NCBI RefSeq assembly: GCF_026684035.1
Contig: NZ_CP113361.1
Coordinates: 2,294,001 to 2,358,000 of the forward strand
DNA from: Methanogenium organophilum
Lineage (GTDB): Archaea; Halobacteriota; Methanomicrobia; Methanomicrobiales; Methanomicrobiaceae
Reading direction: 5' to 3'
DNA length: 64,000 nucleotides
Part shown: piece after piece, positions 42,474 to 53,426 of the stretch
Layout of the letters: the number at the start of each line of letters is the position of its first letter
How positions within the stretch are numbered: position 1 is the stretch's first letter
Notes under the pieces: model-generated
What the model was told of the DNA's origin: nothing
What the model saw: only the letters and a program-made list of their open reading frames with translations
Databases searched by the model: none
Made by a program: the position numbers and the translations under genes

Positions 42474-44108
42474 TTATCCCTTCTTTACTTTACGCAACTT
42501 TACCGCGACACCACGGGATGAATGCATCATCTCTTTGGCACCCATGACTGCCTTACCGGTGGCCTCGGCACGTGGTCCGGTCACAAATACTTCATCCCCT
42601 TCCCGGATGGCGGGGTCCGCGTCCAGAATGCCCGGCGCAAGGACATCACCCTGGGGGATGAAGTCATCAATGACAATGTGGTATCTGCCACCGACCAGAC
42701 CCCAGCCCTCCATTGTCGGGCGTAGAAGTCCGGTTGATTCGTCAATGCTGAACATCTGGTTGCGCCCTTTCATCACTTTACGGCGTCCCCGGCGTCCCTT
42801 AAGAATCAGACCGCTTGTGTTCACATCGGTGTCAAACTGCCACGAAAGTGTACCCCTGATAGCATCCGGCCATATTTTGCGCACCCCTGCGAGGCTTTCT
42901 TCCAGATACCTGAGGGATTCCGGAGATGTAGGCCTGCCGTTTGCACAGGTGGATTCAATCTCCACACCCGCCCGTGCTGCCGCATCTTCTGCGATGAGGC
43001 GGGTCTTTTCATCAAGATGGGCGATGATGCGTCCGAACTGGTGTTTTTCGAGGTAACGGGCAAGAGAGGATGCGATAAATTCCCGTTCCTCCCGGTCCCA
43101 GTATCCGGTCACCGGAATGTCATAATGGCCCGCAGGGTATATGGCTTCCAGTTCCCGTGGTACAATTCCCATGGGGGAGGTAAGGATCAGTTCATGAGCC
43201 CTGTTCTGAATCGCGTACGAAAATTTACGGTGGCTCTGTGAGAGTGAGTACGGTTTGCGTGCCGAGCAGGGGAGGAGAACCAGGGTGTCGGTGCGGGTAG
43301 GGATAAACCTCTCAATCACCCGGTCAACAAACCGATGAACTTCTACCCGTTTCAGGGAATCAGCGGTATTTGCTGAGAATGGTGTGCTCCGAACAATCGG
43401 AACAACAGGTTCTGAGAACGCTGGTGTTGCATCGAGATGCCGCATGACAGCCACCTGCCACGCAGCGTTTCGCGTTCGCTTTTCAATAAATTCACGGAAC
43501 ACATGCGAGCGTATGAACCAGCGTGCTGTCGCAATCTCGGTTTCGAGTGCGATTCTGTTATGGAGCCCCAGATCATTCTGTCTGCACCCTTCACAAGTAC
43601 AGAGCCCGGCCTCCCGAACCTTATCATACGAAAATTCGCCGTCTGGTGTGCAGAACATCCCGCGTACCGTCATCAGGTCGACAGCCCGGTAATCAAAGAG
43701 ATCAAATCCGCAGTATATCAGAATCGCCGCATTTGACGGGAGCGCACTTGCCGGAGCATACCAGGCAGTGTCCATGGAATATTTCTCTTTGAGTGCAATC
43801 AGGAGCTCAGTAAACCGCCGGGGATTGTCAAACAGGGTGTGGCACCCCGGAAAGATGACTGCGGAATCCTCTGACCCATCCGGTTTCTCTCCCACAAGGG
43901 CATTAAGAATTCCGGTATACTGGATGGGTTTTGGCCACCGGACCTTTTCCGGAAACTCAGGAGGGGTGTTTGCAAATGGATGGGTGAATAAATCCGGAAA
44001 CATCTCTTTTGGGTCGATGATTCCAGGTGTGGCTACCACCGTGTCTCCGGACGTATATTTTCCGGTCCGTCCCATGCCATCACGCACAGTACGTTCAAAT
44101 AAACTCAT
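42474..44108 (-). CDS. arcS: Archaeosine synthase alpha subunit ArcS
   Basis: Converts the preQ0 base at position 15 of tRNA towards archaeosine. The 544-residue protein is a TGT paralog with the ArcS-specific motif [14 protein letters not shown] and a C-terminal PUA domain ([24 protein letters not shown]). ATG 44108 overlaps the end of tgtA by 14 bases, so the two are coupled; a longer frame to 44219 runs through tgtA and is not expected. Confidence 0.92.
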   Translation of the reverse strand: MSLFERTVRDGMGRTGKYTSGDTVVATPGIIDPKEMFPDLFTHPFANTPPEFPEKVRWPKPIQYTGILNALVGEKPDGSEDSAVIFPGCHTLFDNPRRFTELLIALKEKYSMDTAWYAPASALPSNAAILIYCGFDLFDYRAVDLMTVRGMFCTPDGEFSYDKVREAGLCTCEGCRQNDLGLHNRIALETEIATARWFIRSHVFREFIEKRTRNAAWQVAVMRHLDATPAFSEPVVPIVRSTPFSANTADSLKRVEVHRFVDRVIERFIPTRTDTLVLLPCSARKPYSLSQSHRKFSYAIQNRAHELILTSPMGIVPRELEAIYPAGHYDIPVTGYWDREEREFIASSLARYLEKHQFGRIIAHLDEKTRLIAEDAAARAGVEIESTCANGRPTSPESLRYLEESLAGVRKIWPDAIRGTLSWQFDTDVNTSGLILKGRRGRRKVMKGRNQMFSIDESTGLLRPTMEGWGLVGGRYHIVIDDFIPQGDVLAPGILDADPAIREGDEVFVTGPRAEATGKAVMGAKEMMHSSRGVAVKLRKVKKG

Positions 44109-45543
44109 ATCTTTCCTCCACATTCTGCAGCGCATCTGCGATAACCTGGTTCCATCTTTCACCTGCACGTATGGTGACAGGGATGTCCGGATTTGCCTCA
44201 ATAAGCTGTATGATGGCAACGCATCCGCTTCTGATCATATCCTCATCCCATTGAGGAATTTCACTCTGGCCGATAGGGAAAGTCTCTTTGAGTGCAGAGG
44301 GATACGGGCCGAATGGTGGCTTAAAGAGAAACGTGGTTGCCCCTTCCGGCCCCTTATCATCTGAGAGACTGATATGGATGGCATCTCCGACAGAAAATCT
44401 GGGGATCATTTCGTGATACCTGATGACCTCGGTCCTCTCGCATGATTCACTTCCCCGGTAGAAGAACCGGCGTTTTGATACCGAATCGCGGGTCACGAGG
44501 ACGTCTTTATATTTCAGCAATTCCCGGTAGCCGTCAAGCAGGCGGGGATGATTTCTGCAGCGCTCATCGACCAGTTCCCAGAGGGTGCCATCCTGAATGC
44601 TTTGCCTGATGCGTGCAATCTCAGCAAGACTGACGAGGAGGTTATGTTTTGCGAGCAGTTTTTCTTTATCCGGCGATGCCTGTAGTTCACGTGCAGTATG
44701 GGAACGGCAGACTTCACAGGCACAGGGGAGTTCACTGAGTTCAGCAAGTTTAAAGCTTCCCGATGGTGTCATGTACCTCCCTTCACGGGCATAGAGTGCA
44801 TAGGCGGCAGAATCAAATACGTCGCATCCCATTGCTGCAGCAAGGGCAAACATCGACGGATGACCTGCCCCGAAGAGATGGATACATGAACCCGGAGAAA
44901 TTGTCTGTTTTGCTGCCATTACGACAGTTACCAGATCCTTATAGCGATATGACTCCATCAGGGGCACCACAGCCCCTATGGGGCAGAATACTGCGCCTGT
45001 TTCACGAACCTCTTCTCCTGCCTGTTTCCGGAGATCCGGATGGATTCCTCCCTGCACCGGTGCTGCCAGATGGCCGTCATCGATGATTGTCATTGCCTCA
45101 CGAATCCGCTCCATCGTGACAGCGAGTTCCTCTGCCGCCCCCTCGTGATCCCTGTCCGGCGGTGTGGCGATATCCATCGGGACGATGATTTCACTCCCGA
45201 TCTGACGCTGGAATCGGACAGTATCGGTATTTGAAAATTGTACATCCCCGTACACCGACTGCTGGAATGCTCCGGAATCGGTCATGATGATACCGTTGAA
45301 CCCAAGGACTGAGTGCAGTCCTTCATTCATAGCCTGTTCACGGAAATCCTCACTTTTACTGAAGATATATGCATTGGTGATGAGCGCTTCAATACCCATT
45401 TTTTGCATTTCTTCAGGAGGAATCAGCTGGATGTGGGGGTTTATTACCGGAAGGAGCAGGGGTGTCTTTGCAGTTTTGTCTCCGACTCTGAGCTTCCCTG
45501 TTCTCGCCCAGATGTCTTTATGCTGGCTCTCAAAGGTAATCAC
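44095..45543 (-). CDS. tgtA: tRNA-guanine(15) transglycosylase
   Basis: Inserts preQ0 at position 15 of tRNA. The 482-residue protein has the catalytic region [32 protein letters not shown] and the zinc site CACEVCRSH. It has no obvious C-terminal PUA domain, which is supplied by the next gene, arcS. Start is GTG 45543, overlapping the stop of the AMMECR1 gene (GTGA). Confidence 0.95.
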   Translation of the reverse strand: MITFESQHKDIWARTGKLRVGDKTAKTPLLLPVINPHIQLIPPEEMQKMGIEALITNAYIFSKSEDFREQAMNEGLHSVLGFNGIIMTDSGAFQQSVYGDVQFSNTDTVRFQRQIGSEIIVPMDIATPPDRDHEGAAEELAVTMERIREAMTIIDDGHLAAPVQGGIHPDLRKQAGEEVRETGAVFCPIGAVVPLMESYRYKDLVTVVMAAKQTISPGSCIHLFGAGHPSMFALAAAMGCDVFDSAAYALYAREGRYMTPSGSFKLAELSELPCACEVCRSHTARELQASPDKEKLLAKHNLLVSLAEIARIRQSIQDGTLWELVDERCRNHPRLLDGYRELLKYKDVLVTRDSVSKRRFFYRGSESCERTEVIRYHEMIPRFSVGDAIHISLSDDKGPEGATTFLFKPPFGPYPSALKETFPIGQSEIPQWDEDMIRSGCVAIIQLIEANPDIPVTIRAGERWNQVIADALQNVEERYEFI

Positions 45544-46115
45544 GTGTGTTCCTCCTCATAAAATATCTGTCCTTCAAATGTGTATAGTTCGGTATCATCT
45601 TTTCTCCATGTTCCGGGAGGAAGGCCTGCTTTTATACAGACCTGATCTAAAAATGTTCGGGCATCCCAGTGGTATTCAACCGCCACCTGTGGAAGAAGAA
45701 GGCCACGTCTTCCGTACCCCGCAATAATCAATCCGTGTTTGCCTACCATGACCGCTTCCGGACGTTCTGACGGTGGGGATGAAACAAGGATGGGAGGGGT
45801 AAGTACAGTTACTTCGATGGAAATATCCGGTAGCTCATCAGCAGTGACTGGTGGAAAGCGCGGGTCATCCAATGCAGCAGAGAGTGCGGCCTCTTCAATT
45901 CCTTCTGAAAGCGGGAGCATTGGTGTTGGATAGCCAATGCATCCCCTCAGTTCCCCGTTACGGGTGAGAGTAACAAATACCCCGCGTTTTTCACTAAATG
46001 ATGGCGGCATGGAGAGTTCCGGCATTGTTTCGCCGGCGATGTTCTCCTGAAGAACGTTTCGTGCACGTTTCACTGCTGTCGCACCATCTTCATTGCTGAT
46101 CCCGTCCATGCCCAT
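45540..46115 (-). CDS. AMMECR1 domain protein
   Basis: A 191-residue AMMECR1-family protein with the invariant LRGCIGYP motif (about residue 54) and [17 protein letters not shown]...[19 protein letters not shown] 46115 gives the expected N-terminus; frames reaching 46244 run into the RNase P RNA. The molecular function is unknown; in archaea the family sometimes lies beside MEMO-type genes. Here it heads an apparent operon with tgtA and arcS. Confidence 0.9.
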   Translation of the reverse strand: MGMDGISNEDGATAVKRARNVLQENIAGETMPELSMPPSFSEKRGVFVTLTRNGELRGCIGYPTPMLPLSEGIEEAALSAALDDPRFPPVTADELPDISIEVTVLTPPILVSSPPSERPEAVMVGKHGLIIAGYGRRGLLLPQVAVEYHWDARTFLDQVCIKAGLPPGTWRKDDTELYTFEGQIFYEEEHT

Positions 46116-46146
46116 AAATATAGCGAGATACGATATTAATAGGAGA

Positions 46147-46490
46147 GGGAGTGTGCGGCTGACGGTGGCATGAAATGCTGCTGAGGAAAGTCCCCACACC
46201 AACCGGACGCGTAGCCGCATGCAAGTGCGGGTGGCGAGAGTCACGGCTCTGACACAGAAACGACACGCCCTGCCGTTAGCGATGATGCGACTGAGCCATC
46301 AGTATATGCTGGTGGCAAGAAGGCACTCGCGTGCTGAGTTAACTCGCTGATGCTCTGATCGGCAGGATTCGATGGAACGGTGAAACCCTATGGGTGCAAG
46401 CCAGAACAGGGCATACGGGCTGTCCGGGCCTGCCCAGGTATGGCGCGTAGCTGAATGCCGCATAGAAACAGAATGGGGCTTACTACTCCC
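46147..46490 (+). ncRNA. rnpB: RNase P RNA (archaeal type A)
   Basis: RNA subunit of RNase P, which matures tRNA 5-prime ends. Conserved region CRI appears as CTGAGGAAAGTCCCCACACC (46180-46200) and the CRV partner ACAGAATGGGGCTTACTAC near 46469-46487; the terminal P1 stem pairs GGGAGT (46147-46152) with ACTCCC (46485-46490). AGAGTCACGGCTCTGACACAGAAACG marks the P10-P11 area. Exact ends are estimates. It is divergent from the AMMECR1 gene by about 30 bases. Confidence 0.9.
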
Positions 46491-46559
46491 ACTCAATATT
46501 CCTTTTGAAAAGATATATCCCTGTTAACTCTAAGGTATCATATTACAGGAGAGGTATCA

Positions 46560-47096
46560 ATGGATGATACGGATTACTTTTCAGATTATATTCAGAAATT
46601 AAAAAATGCCTGCCCCCTTCCCGATGAATCTGCGGGACATGCAATTGCCTCAATGCTTATCGGGCACAGGATGGGGCTATTTGACCGGGCAGTTGCACAG
46701 GGAGATAAAGCACTGAAACTCTTGGGGGAAACAGAACATGTTCCCGGCGTGGTCTCCCGTGCTGTTATGATCGTACGGAGTGATGCATTGCATAAGGTGC
46801 CCGCACAGGTGACGATAAAATCAAGCTTTGACTGGGAAGGAAAGGATCCCTCACACGATGACAAACGAAACATCACGGGTGATGACCGTGAATATACCTT
46901 TGATGAAGAGAGTCTTCAGTGGCTTGTGGTATCCCTTCCGGAAGAAAAAGAGGATATCCGCGATGTATACATGCTGGATACTGCCCTCGCCCTGCTATAC
47001 GGTGTAGCTGTCTGTTCGTCACCAATGGACGAACAGGCTATGGAAGAACACCTCTATGACTATCTCATTCAGCGTATCGGACTCTATCGTGAATAA
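46560..47096 (+). CDS. Conserved hypothetical archaeal protein
   Basis: A 178-residue acidic, soluble protein. The N-terminal ~70 residues look helical (DYFSDYIQKLKNACPLPDES, GHRMGLFDRAVAQGDKAL) and the rest mixed, with SPMDEQAMEEHLYDYLIQRI at the end. A GAGAGG site precedes ATG 46560. No recognised domain. Between RNase P RNA and an HTH-CBS gene. Confidence 0.7.
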   Translation: MDDTDYFSDYIQKLKNACPLPDESAGHAIASMLIGHRMGLFDRAVAQGDKALKLLGETEHVPGVVSRAVMIVRSDALHKVPAQVTIKSSFDWEGKDPSHDDKRNITGDDREYTFDEESLQWLVVSLPEEKEDIRDVYMLDTALALLYGVAVCSSPMDEQAMEEHLYDYLIQRIGLYRE

Positions 47097-47172
47097 GGGA
47101 TGTCCGGGATGCCGGGCGTCAATATCCTCCCTGAACATATTATTTTAAATTATTATCACCATTGATAATACC

Positions 47173-47727
47173 ATGAATGTTCCGACATCTGCTGAGATTC
47201 GGGAAAAACGTATCAAAGCGGGCCTGACACAATCAGATGTTGCGGCGCGGGCGGGTTTTTCACAGTCAATGATTGCACGGATAGAAGCCGGGACTGTCGA
47301 CCCGCGGGCAAGCACGCTCCGCCGGATCGTTACTATTCTAAATGAATCTGAAACACAGCGTACATCTGCAGGTGACATTATGACCGCCCCTGTCATCAGT
47401 ATCTCTCCTGAGGAAACCATTGAAAACACGGTGGATGTGATGGAAAAGTATGGTATATCGCAGGTTCCTGTGGTGAAAAACGGCGTCCCTATCGGGTGTG
47501 TATCAGAATCTGCAATTATTGGTGCGATGGAGAACGGGACGATTCAGCGTTCAATGAAAAATTCTGTAACAGATATCATGGAAGAAGGGTTTCCAACCGT
47601 TCCTCCTTCAGAGCATATCGATACGATTGTCCACAGTCTTCGCAGTCATCATGCTGTCCTGGTAATGAATAAAGGAAAAGTGGTTGGTGTCATCACCAAG
47701 CATGATTGTATCAGACGACTGTCTTAA
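47173..47727 (+). CDS. HTH-CBS domain regulator
   Basis: A 184-residue archaeal regulator: an N-terminal XRE-type helix-turn-helix ([20 protein letters not shown]...[19 protein letters not shown]) followed by two CBS repeats ([20 protein letters not shown] and [20 protein letters not shown]). CBS pairs usually bind adenosyl ligands, so DNA binding may respond to energy state. It converges on tpiA, overlapping it by 4 bases. Confidence 0.9.
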   Translation: MNVPTSAEIREKRIKAGLTQSDVAARAGFSQSMIARIEAGTVDPRASTLRRIVTILNESETQRTSAGDIMTAPVISISPEETIENTVDVMEKYGISQVPVVKNGVPIGCVSESAIIGAMENGTIQRSMKNSVTDIMEEGFPTVPPSEHIDTIVHSLRSHHAVLVMNKGKVVGVITKHDCIRRLS

Positions 47728-48392
47728 ATTTTTGAGACAAGATCGCGAAGAACAGCTTCCGGATCTTTTGCTTTTACCACACCTGATGCGAGGAGAACAC
47801 CATCAGTGCCCAGGTCCAGGGCAGTCTTCACACATTCACCGGTACTGATTCCGGCACCTGTCAGTACCTTTACCGTTTCACGTACGGAACGCACAGCTTC
47901 AACCGATCTTTCAATAATTTCAGGATCTGCTTTTGAGACAGATACCCCGCTTCCGATCAGTTCCGGAGGTTCGATAGCAATATAATCCGGACTGAAAAAT
48001 GCTGCTGCACCGCTTGTGGCCACATTGTTTGTACATATGACGGTCTCAAGTCCTGCAGCACGGGCCATTGTATGTGCTGATTCAACATCTGCCAAAGTCA
48101 GCCTGCGTTCTGAATGGTTTATCAGAGTTCCTGTAGCACCCGCCGCTTTCACCGCCTCTGCGACAATATGTCCGGTATGTGCCCCTGGAGACACGGCGTC
48201 TACGTGCTGGGCAAAGACTGGCAGAGAATAATGGACATTTAATGGATGGATGTCCATATATCCCGGCGCAAGGCCAATTCTGACATCATTCTCATGCGCT
48301 ATTCGTTCTGCACTCTGTGCAATTTTCTGTGCGTTATGTCCAAATCCCTCGGTGTAGGTTTTCAGATTTATGAGAATGAATGGAGTGGCCAT
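47724..48392 (-). CDS. tpiA: Triosephosphate isomerase, archaeal type
   Basis: Interconverts glyceraldehyde 3-phosphate and dihydroxyacetone phosphate. At 222 residues it has the shorter archaeal length. Active-site segments: INLKTYTEG (Lys), LINHSERR (His) and [14 protein letters not shown] (Glu), with the phosphate loop [11 protein letters not shown] and LLASGVVKA. Probably co-transcribed with the upstream MBF1 gene. Confidence 0.96.
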   Translation of the reverse strand: MATPFILINLKTYTEGFGHNAQKIAQSAERIAHENDVRIGLAPGYMDIHPLNVHYSLPVFAQHVDAVSPGAHTGHIVAEAVKAAGATGTLINHSERRLTLADVESAHTMARAAGLETVICTNNVATSGAAAFFSPDYIAIEPPELIGSGVSVSKADPEIIERSVEAVRSVRETVKVLTGAGISTGECVKTALDLGTDGVLLASGVVKAKDPEAVLRDLVSKI

Positions 48393-48414
48393 TTTTTTAC
48401 CCTTATAAATTTGT

Positions 48415-48906
48415 TTATTTCCCCTGCTTTTTTATCCGGATCACATCTCCCAGTGTGGTTGTCACTGCGGAGGCGCCGGATGATTTCAGGTTATCATTAA
48501 TCGATTCAATCAGTTTGATCTCCAGGACTTTCTCAATCTTCTTTAGCACCTGGTCTTCAGGAATGAACCCTGTCTCGATCTTTTTGATAAGGTTTTCTTT
48601 CTCCTTAATTTCATGTGCGAGATCTTTTTGTGTCCATCCTTTTGCCATTCTGGCTTCCCGGATTTCAACATTAAAATCATCCACAATGTCACCTTCCATT
48701 AAATCAAGAACATCACGAGGTCTGCTCTTCTGTGGTTTTCTTGATTTAACTGTTGGTTTTGCTCCCGGCACTCGTGCACCAGGCGGTTTTTTAATCTCTG
48801 TACCAAGTTTTGCACATTTCGGGCACACCCACATCTTAGCACCGCCAATCTGAACGAGAATTGGCTCGCCACGGATTGATGCACCACAAACTTCACATTC
48901 GGACAT
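48415..48906 (-). CDS. Multiprotein bridging factor MBF1-type regulator
   Basis: A 163-residue archaeal MBF1 homolog: an N-terminal zinc ribbon ([10 protein letters not shown]...[11 protein letters not shown]), a basic linker and a C-terminal helix-turn-helix ([32 protein letters not shown]). Known archaeal MBF1 proteins associate with ribosomes or transcription. It is divergent from the PAN gene at 48965. Confidence 0.92.
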   Translation of the reverse strand: MSECEVCGASIRGEPILVQIGGAKMWVCPKCAKLGTEIKKPPGARVPGAKPTVKSRKPQKSRPRDVLDLMEGDIVDDFNVEIREARMAKGWTQKDLAHEIKEKENLIKKIETGFIPEDQVLKKIEKVLEIKLIESINDNLKSSGASAVTTTLGDVIRIKKQGK

Positions 48907-48964
48907 TTCAAATCGTAAACAAATTTATAGTCATATGAACAGATATACCTAATTGAGGTTTCAA

Positions 48965-50203
48965 ATGGGGGAGAACTCTGCACATAATCCGGAAATTGAG
49001 GATGAAGACCTGAAACAGTACCTCCTAAACCGGATTGCAGCACTTGAATCAAAGAATATGCAATACAAAGAGCAGGTACGGCAGCTCGATATCGAAAAAA
49101 AGAATATTGAAAATCAAAAAATCCGCTACGAACGTGAAATCAGAAAGCTGAAGAGTGAAGTGGAAAAACTCAGAAGCCCCCCCCTTGTTATCGGCACTGT
49201 TTCTGATATTATCGATGAACAGCGCGTTATCGTTCAGAGCAGTGCGGGTCCGCGATTTATGGTGCGGGTCTCGAATTTTGTCAGGCCGGAAGATATCAAG
49301 CCCGGTCTCAGATGCACTATGAATCAGCAGTCTCTTACTGTTGTTGAGGTATTACAGGAAGCCTTTGACAGTCAGATTTATGGGATGGAAGTCGTTGATT
49401 CGCCCGAAGAGACGTATGATGATATTGGTGGTCTGGAAGAGCAGATCCGTGAGATAAAAGAGGCCGTCGAATTGCCCCTGATACGGCCGGAATTGTTTCG
49501 TTCTGTCGGGATTCTCCCTCCGAAAGGGGTTCTTCTGTATGGGCCTCCCGGGACCGGAAAGACCCTTCTCGCCCGTGCGGTGGCGCATGAAACCCAGGCC
49601 CATTTCCTCCGTGTGGTTGGGTCTGAACTGGTTCAGAAGTATATTGGTGAGGGATCGCGTCTCGTCCGTGAACTCTTTGAGATGGCAAAAAAGAATGTCC
49701 CGTCTATTATTTTCATTGATGAAATTGATGCAATCGGTGCGATGCGCAGTGAAAGCACCACCTCCGGTGACCGTGAGGTGCAGCGGACCCTGATGCAGCT
49801 TCTTGCCGATATGGACGGATTTGAAAACCGTGGCGATGTAAAAATCGTTGCGGCCACGAACAGAATTGATATTCTTGATCAGGCGCTCCTGCGACCGGGG
49901 CGCTTTGACCGGATTATTGAAATTCCCCTTCCCAATGTTGAAGGACGGCGGTCGATTCTTGAGATCCATTCTGCAAACATGGCTCTTGATGCCGGAGTTG
50001 ATCTTCATGAAGTTGCTGAACTGACAGATAGCAAGAATGGTTCTGAGCTCCGGGCAATATGCACCGAAGCCGGGATGTTTGCAATCCGTGCGGAGCGGAC
50101 AAAAGTGTATCAGTCTGATTTCATCAAGGCAATTGACAAAGTGACTCTCGACCTGGCACATCACCCGAAGTGCAGTCCGTACGACAGTGCAATGTTTGCC
50201 TGA
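48965..50203 (+). CDS. Proteasome-activating nucleotidase, PAN-1
   Basis: AAA+ unfoldase that feeds substrates to the 20S proteasome. N-terminal coiled coil (about residues 15-65), an OB domain, then the AAA module: Walker [16 protein letters not shown], Walker [12 protein letters not shown], second region [23 protein letters not shown]. The 412-residue protein ends SAMFA; the usual HbYX docking motif has Tyr, here Phe. ATG 48965 (MGENSAHN) is preferred over an in-frame ATG at 48953. A second PAN lies on the opposite strand at 50655. Confidence 0.95.
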   Translation: MGENSAHNPEIEDEDLKQYLLNRIAALESKNMQYKEQVRQLDIEKKNIENQKIRYEREIRKLKSEVEKLRSPPLVIGTVSDIIDEQRVIVQSSAGPRFMVRVSNFVRPEDIKPGLRCTMNQQSLTVVEVLQEAFDSQIYGMEVVDSPEETYDDIGGLEEQIREIKEAVELPLIRPELFRSVGILPPKGVLLYGPPGTGKTLLARAVAHETQAHFLRVVGSELVQKYIGEGSRLVRELFEMAKKNVPSIIFIDEIDAIGAMRSESTTSGDREVQRTLMQLLADMDGFENRGDVKIVAATNRIDILDQALLRPGRFDRIIEIPLPNVEGRRSILEIHSANMALDAGVDLHEVAELTDSKNGSELRAICTEAGMFAIRAERTKVYQSDFIKAIDKVTLDLAHHPKCSPYDSAMFA

Positions 50204-50650
50204 TTATTTCATTTTTTCCAGATCGTCTATCAAACAGCGCGCCCGAAACGTTCTGTCCATATCTGATGAAAATTCACTGATATCGTTTATTGCTGAATCA
50301 GGGGTTACAACAATTCTGTCCATCACAGTATGATATTTTATGCCATAGAGGATCTCCAGGTCCCAGCTGTCATGGACTGACCCCTCGCGTTCATAGATAA
50401 TTCCTGCGTATGCAGGCGTACAGATAATGCCGTTTGAAAGAAGACAGAGCGGCTGGGAAACATACCGCTGGATATACCATTTTAGTTCTGACACAACTGA
50501 CAATGCACTTCCCAGAGTCGATGCTTCAATACATACTCCCCAGTCTGTTTTTTTCGGGTGATAAAAACGAAGCACTTCTCTGCTGGTCTCGGATGCGAGA
50601 AGAGTGGAATGAAGGTCCACTCCTTCTTTTTGTATAAGGAGTACTTTCAT
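50204..50650 (-). CDS. Conserved hypothetical protein downstream of PAN-2
   Basis: A 148-residue protein from ATG 50650 (MKVLLIQKEGVDLHSTLLAS), 4 bases after the PAN-2 stop, so co-transcribed with it. An alpha/beta pattern with hydrophobic strands (VLLIQKEG, PLCLLSNGIICTPAYAG, DRIVVTPDS) but no motif I recognise. It abuts the PAN-1 stop, making the two units convergent. A role connected to PAN-2 is suggested only by position. Confidence 0.65.
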   Translation of the reverse strand: MKVLLIQKEGVDLHSTLLASETSREVLRFYHPKKTDWGVCIEASTLGSALSVVSELKWYIQRYVSQPLCLLSNGIICTPAYAGIIYEREGSVHDSWDLEILYGIKYHTVMDRIVVTPDSAINDISEFSSDMDRTFRARCLIDDLEKMK

Positions 50651-50654
50651 GAGA

Positions 50655-51833
50655 CTAGAGGAACATGATGTCCTGGCTCTGAGTCTTGTCTTTGACCTTC
50701 CGCATGGCCTGTTCGAAATCAGACCATGTGATTGCATCTGAATCACGCCTGACCGCCATCATTCCTGCTTCCCGGCAAATTGCTTCAAGTTCAGCACCCG
50801 TGGTGTTCTCTGTTTCTGCCGCCAGTTTGTCAAGGGGAACTCCCCTGAGCTGCATCTTTGCGGAATGGATCTTCAGAATTTCATGGCGGGCAGCAGTGTC
50901 CGGAAGCGGAACCATCAGTACTCGGTCAAACCGGCCAGGACGGAGAAGTGCCGGGTCAAGCATATCAACACGGTTTGTCGCTCCCATAATTCTCACGTCC
51001 CCACGGTTATCGAATCCGTCCATCTCCGCGAGGAGCTGCATCAGGGTCCGCTGCACTTCTGCGCTCCCTGACGTTCCGTCATGCAGACGCATGGTCCCGA
51101 TTGCATCAATTTCATCGATGAAAACAATGGATGGTGCCCGTTCTCGGGCCATGGTAAAGAGATCGCGGACCATCTGGGCACCTTCTCCAATGAATTTGTG
51201 AACCAGCTCACTGCCCGACATCCGGATGAAGGTGGCATTTGCCTGGTGGGCAACAGCCTTTGCGATCAACGTTTTTCCGGTACCTGGCGGTCCATAGAGG
51301 AGAATTCCTTTCGGCGGTTCCACACCGATTCTCCGGAATACTTCAGGCTTTGTCAGAGGATATTCAACGGCCTCTCTGACTTCTTCTATTTCTTCCCTGA
51401 GTCCGCCGATTTTTTCGAATGTAATATCCGGAGACTCGATCAGTTCCATTACCCGAACACGTGAATCAACGGAATTCCCGACGATGCGCACAATGGAGAG
51501 AGCATTATTTACCGCAACTTTCATGCCGGGTTTCAGTTGCGACTTCAGCTCGTCTGTGCTTCCGGTAATATATTCCTGATTATTCCCCTGCTGGCGAAGA
51601 TAGACCTCTCCGGAATCAAGAATATCAATAATAGATGCTACGAAGAGTGGTGTCCGTTTCAGCTGGTTATTTTCCTTTTTCAGCTGTTCAGTCTCTTTTT
51701 TAAGACTGAAGATTTCTTTCCCCTGAATGTCAATTTTTTCCTGCAGACTGTCGATTACCTCCTCATATTCCTGATCGGTCATGCTGGCCAGATTACTCTC
51801 GGTATTGGTATTGTTGATGATGCTCTCATCCAT
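50655..51833 (-). CDS. Proteasome-activating nucleotidase paralog, PAN-2
   Basis: Second PAN-type ATPase, 392 residues from ATG 51833 (or 407 from 51878). Coiled coil at about 20-65, then Walker [16 protein letters not shown], Walker [12 protein letters not shown] and [21 protein letters not shown]. The C-terminus is DIMFL, again Phe in place of Tyr in the HbYX position. Sequence divergence from PAN-1 in the coiled coil suggests distinct substrates or partners. The two genes are convergent with only a small gene between them. ATG 51833 leaves room for the divergent promoter. Confidence 0.92.
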   Translation of the reverse strand: MDESIINNTNTESNLASMTDQEYEEVIDSLQEKIDIQGKEIFSLKKETEQLKKENNQLKRTPLFVASIIDILDSGEVYLRQQGNNQEYITGSTDELKSQLKPGMKVAVNNALSIVRIVGNSVDSRVRVMELIESPDITFEKIGGLREEIEEVREAVEYPLTKPEVFRRIGVEPPKGILLYGPPGTGKTLIAKAVAHQANATFIRMSGSELVHKFIGEGAQMVRDLFTMARERAPSIVFIDEIDAIGTMRLHDGTSGSAEVQRTLMQLLAEMDGFDNRGDVRIMGATNRVDMLDPALLRPGRFDRVLMVPLPDTAARHEILKIHSAKMQLRGVPLDKLAAETENTTGAELEAICREAGMMAVRRDSDAITWSDFEQAMRKVKDKTQSQDIMFL

Positions 51834-51870
51834 GTCATATTTATCTTTGTTCTCACCACATTTATGTGGT

Positions 51871-52278
51871 ATGTCCATTACAATTCAGGCACGCGGCATT
51901 TCAGCGGGCATTGGGTCCGGTGCCCTTCTTGTCAGCAGTGAACCGATATCATTTTTGTCCGGGGTAGACCCGGATTCTGGTATAGTGATTGAATCCGGTC
52001 ACCCTCTGGAAGGGCAGTCAATAGCGGGAACGGTTCTTGCCTTCCCATTTGGGAAAGGCTCTACGGTTGGTTCGTATGTCATTTATGCGCTCAGACGAAA
52101 CAATGTGGCACCTTCTGCAATAATCAATACCGAAGCAGAACCGATCATCGCTGTCGGGGCAATACTCGCAGAAATACCAATGGTAGATCGTCCCGACACC
52201 CCGATAGAAGATATGAAAGACGGGATGTCCGCATCCATTGATGGCAGTTCAGGTACGATAACAATCAATGATGAGTGA
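51871..52278 (+). CDS. Phosphomevalonate dehydratase small subunit (DUF126, aconitase X swivel domain)
   Basis: A 135-residue protein matching the DUF126 swivelling domain of aconitase X: SGVDPDSGIVIESGHPLEGQ, VLAFPFGKGSTVGSYVIY and IINTEAEPIIAVGAILAEIPMVD. In archaea this subunit and a larger one make trans-anhydromevalonate 5-phosphate for isoprenoid synthesis. The large subunit is not in the window. ATG 51871 is chosen over a longer frame that overlaps the divergent PAN-2 start. It overlaps the next gene by four bases (GTGA). Confidence 0.85.
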   Translation: MSITIQARGISAGIGSGALLVSSEPISFLSGVDPDSGIVIESGHPLEGQSIAGTVLAFPFGKGSTVGSYVIYALRRNNVAPSAIINTEAEPIIAVGAILAEIPMVDRPDTPIEDMKDGMSASIDGSSGTITINDE

Positions 52279-53414
52279 TCCTGGGTATCAGCGTGTATTA
52301 CCATATCTTGTTAAACGATCTCTGTAATCTGAATTGCAGATACTGTAAAGGACGGATATTTCCTGAGATGGATACTGACTGCTGGGATTCAAATCCCCGG
52401 CAGGTTCAGTCAGATATTACCTATAGTCATGGGGAACTGTGCAGGTTCATCCGTCTTGATTCCGATCCATGCCTCATATTTTATGGCGGTGAACCGCTTC
52501 TCTCCATAGAGACCATTCAGTCAATAATGGGGGTGTTATCAGGAGAATGCCGGTTTATGATGCACACAAACGGTACCCTGCTGGACCGGGTGCCTGAAGA
52601 TGTTCTGATGCAATTCGAAACAATGATTGTTTCAATAGACGGCTGCGAGGCAACCCATGACAGAAACCGGGGACGGGGCACATATCAGACAATTATAAAC
52701 AATTGTGAGCGTATCCGTCAAATGAATATTCCTGCTGATTTTATTGGCAGAATGACGGTGACAGAGGACACTGATATTTACCGTGATGTCACCCATCTGG
52801 CATTTGAAACCGATGGCCTGTTCCCATCTGTTCACTGGCAGCTCGATGCAAATTTCTCGGAAAACTACTGTCATGATTCCTACAGTGAATGGGTAGATAA
52901 TTCGTATATTCCCGGACTCTTCAGGCTGATGGACCGATGGGTAACGCATATGGAAGAGACAGGCGAGGTGTTGAGATGGTATCCGTTCATCGACACTATG
53001 CAGGACACACTCAACGGGATTCAGCCGTCTGTTCTCCGGTGTGGTTCAGGATTTGCCAACTATTCCATTACACCGGATGGTCGGTTTGCTCCCTGTCCGT
53101 GTATGGTTGGTATGACCGAGTATTATTGTGGTGACATCAGGAAAGACAGTCCGGAAACATTGCGAAAAGTGGTATTTGATGGCAAATGCATGGATTGCGA
53201 CCTCTTTGATTTTTGCGGAGGAAGATGCCTGTATTCTCAGGTTATGGATCTGTGGCCGGATGAAGGCTGTACTGACATTTACCGTACCGTTCATGCACTT
53301 TATCAGGCTGTTTTGGAGGCTTTCCCGCGCGTAAAGGCGTGTGTCTGTGATAATATTATTTCTCCTGAACAATTCGTTCATCCGAAGTTTAACGGATGTG
53401 AGATCATTCCCTGA
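52275..53414 (+). CDS. Radical SAM/SPASM protein, putative peptide-modifying family
   Basis: A 379-residue radical SAM enzyme. The cluster motif is CNLNCRYC (CxxxCxxC), followed by FYGGEPLL and an SPASM-type C-terminal set of cysteines (RCGSGFANYSITPDG, CPCMVG, CMDCDLFDFCGGRC). It resembles archaeal rSAM proteins annotated as putative peptide-modifying (TIGR04084-like). Start GTG 52275 overlaps the upstream stop; GTG 52293 is possible. No obvious precursor peptide gene is adjacent, so its substrate is open. Confidence 0.85.
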   Translation: MILGISVYYHILLNDLCNLNCRYCKGRIFPEMDTDCWDSNPRQVQSDITYSHGELCRFIRLDSDPCLIFYGGEPLLSIETIQSIMGVLSGECRFMMHTNGTLLDRVPEDVLMQFETMIVSIDGCEATHDRNRGRGTYQTIINNCERIRQMNIPADFIGRMTVTEDTDIYRDVTHLAFETDGLFPSVHWQLDANFSENYCHDSYSEWVDNSYIPGLFRLMDRWVTHMEETGEVLRWYPFIDTMQDTLNGIQPSVLRCGSGFANYSITPDGRFAPCPCMVGMTEYYCGDIRKDSPETLRKVVFDGKCMDCDLFDFCGGRCLYSQVMDLWPDEGCTDIYRTVHALYQAVLEAFPRVKACVCDNIISPEQFVHPKFNGCEIIP

Positions 53415-53426
53415 GGAAGATACCCG

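Noticed and set aside
51781-51870. Extension of the phosphomevalonate dehydratase small subunit
   Set aside because: It would overlap the PAN-2 N-terminus antisense and encodes a hydrophobic stretch foreign to the DUF126 family.
52383-52400. tRNA-like GGGATTCAAATCCCC
   Set aside because: Inside the radical SAM coding region; no acceptor or anticodon stems can be formed nearby.
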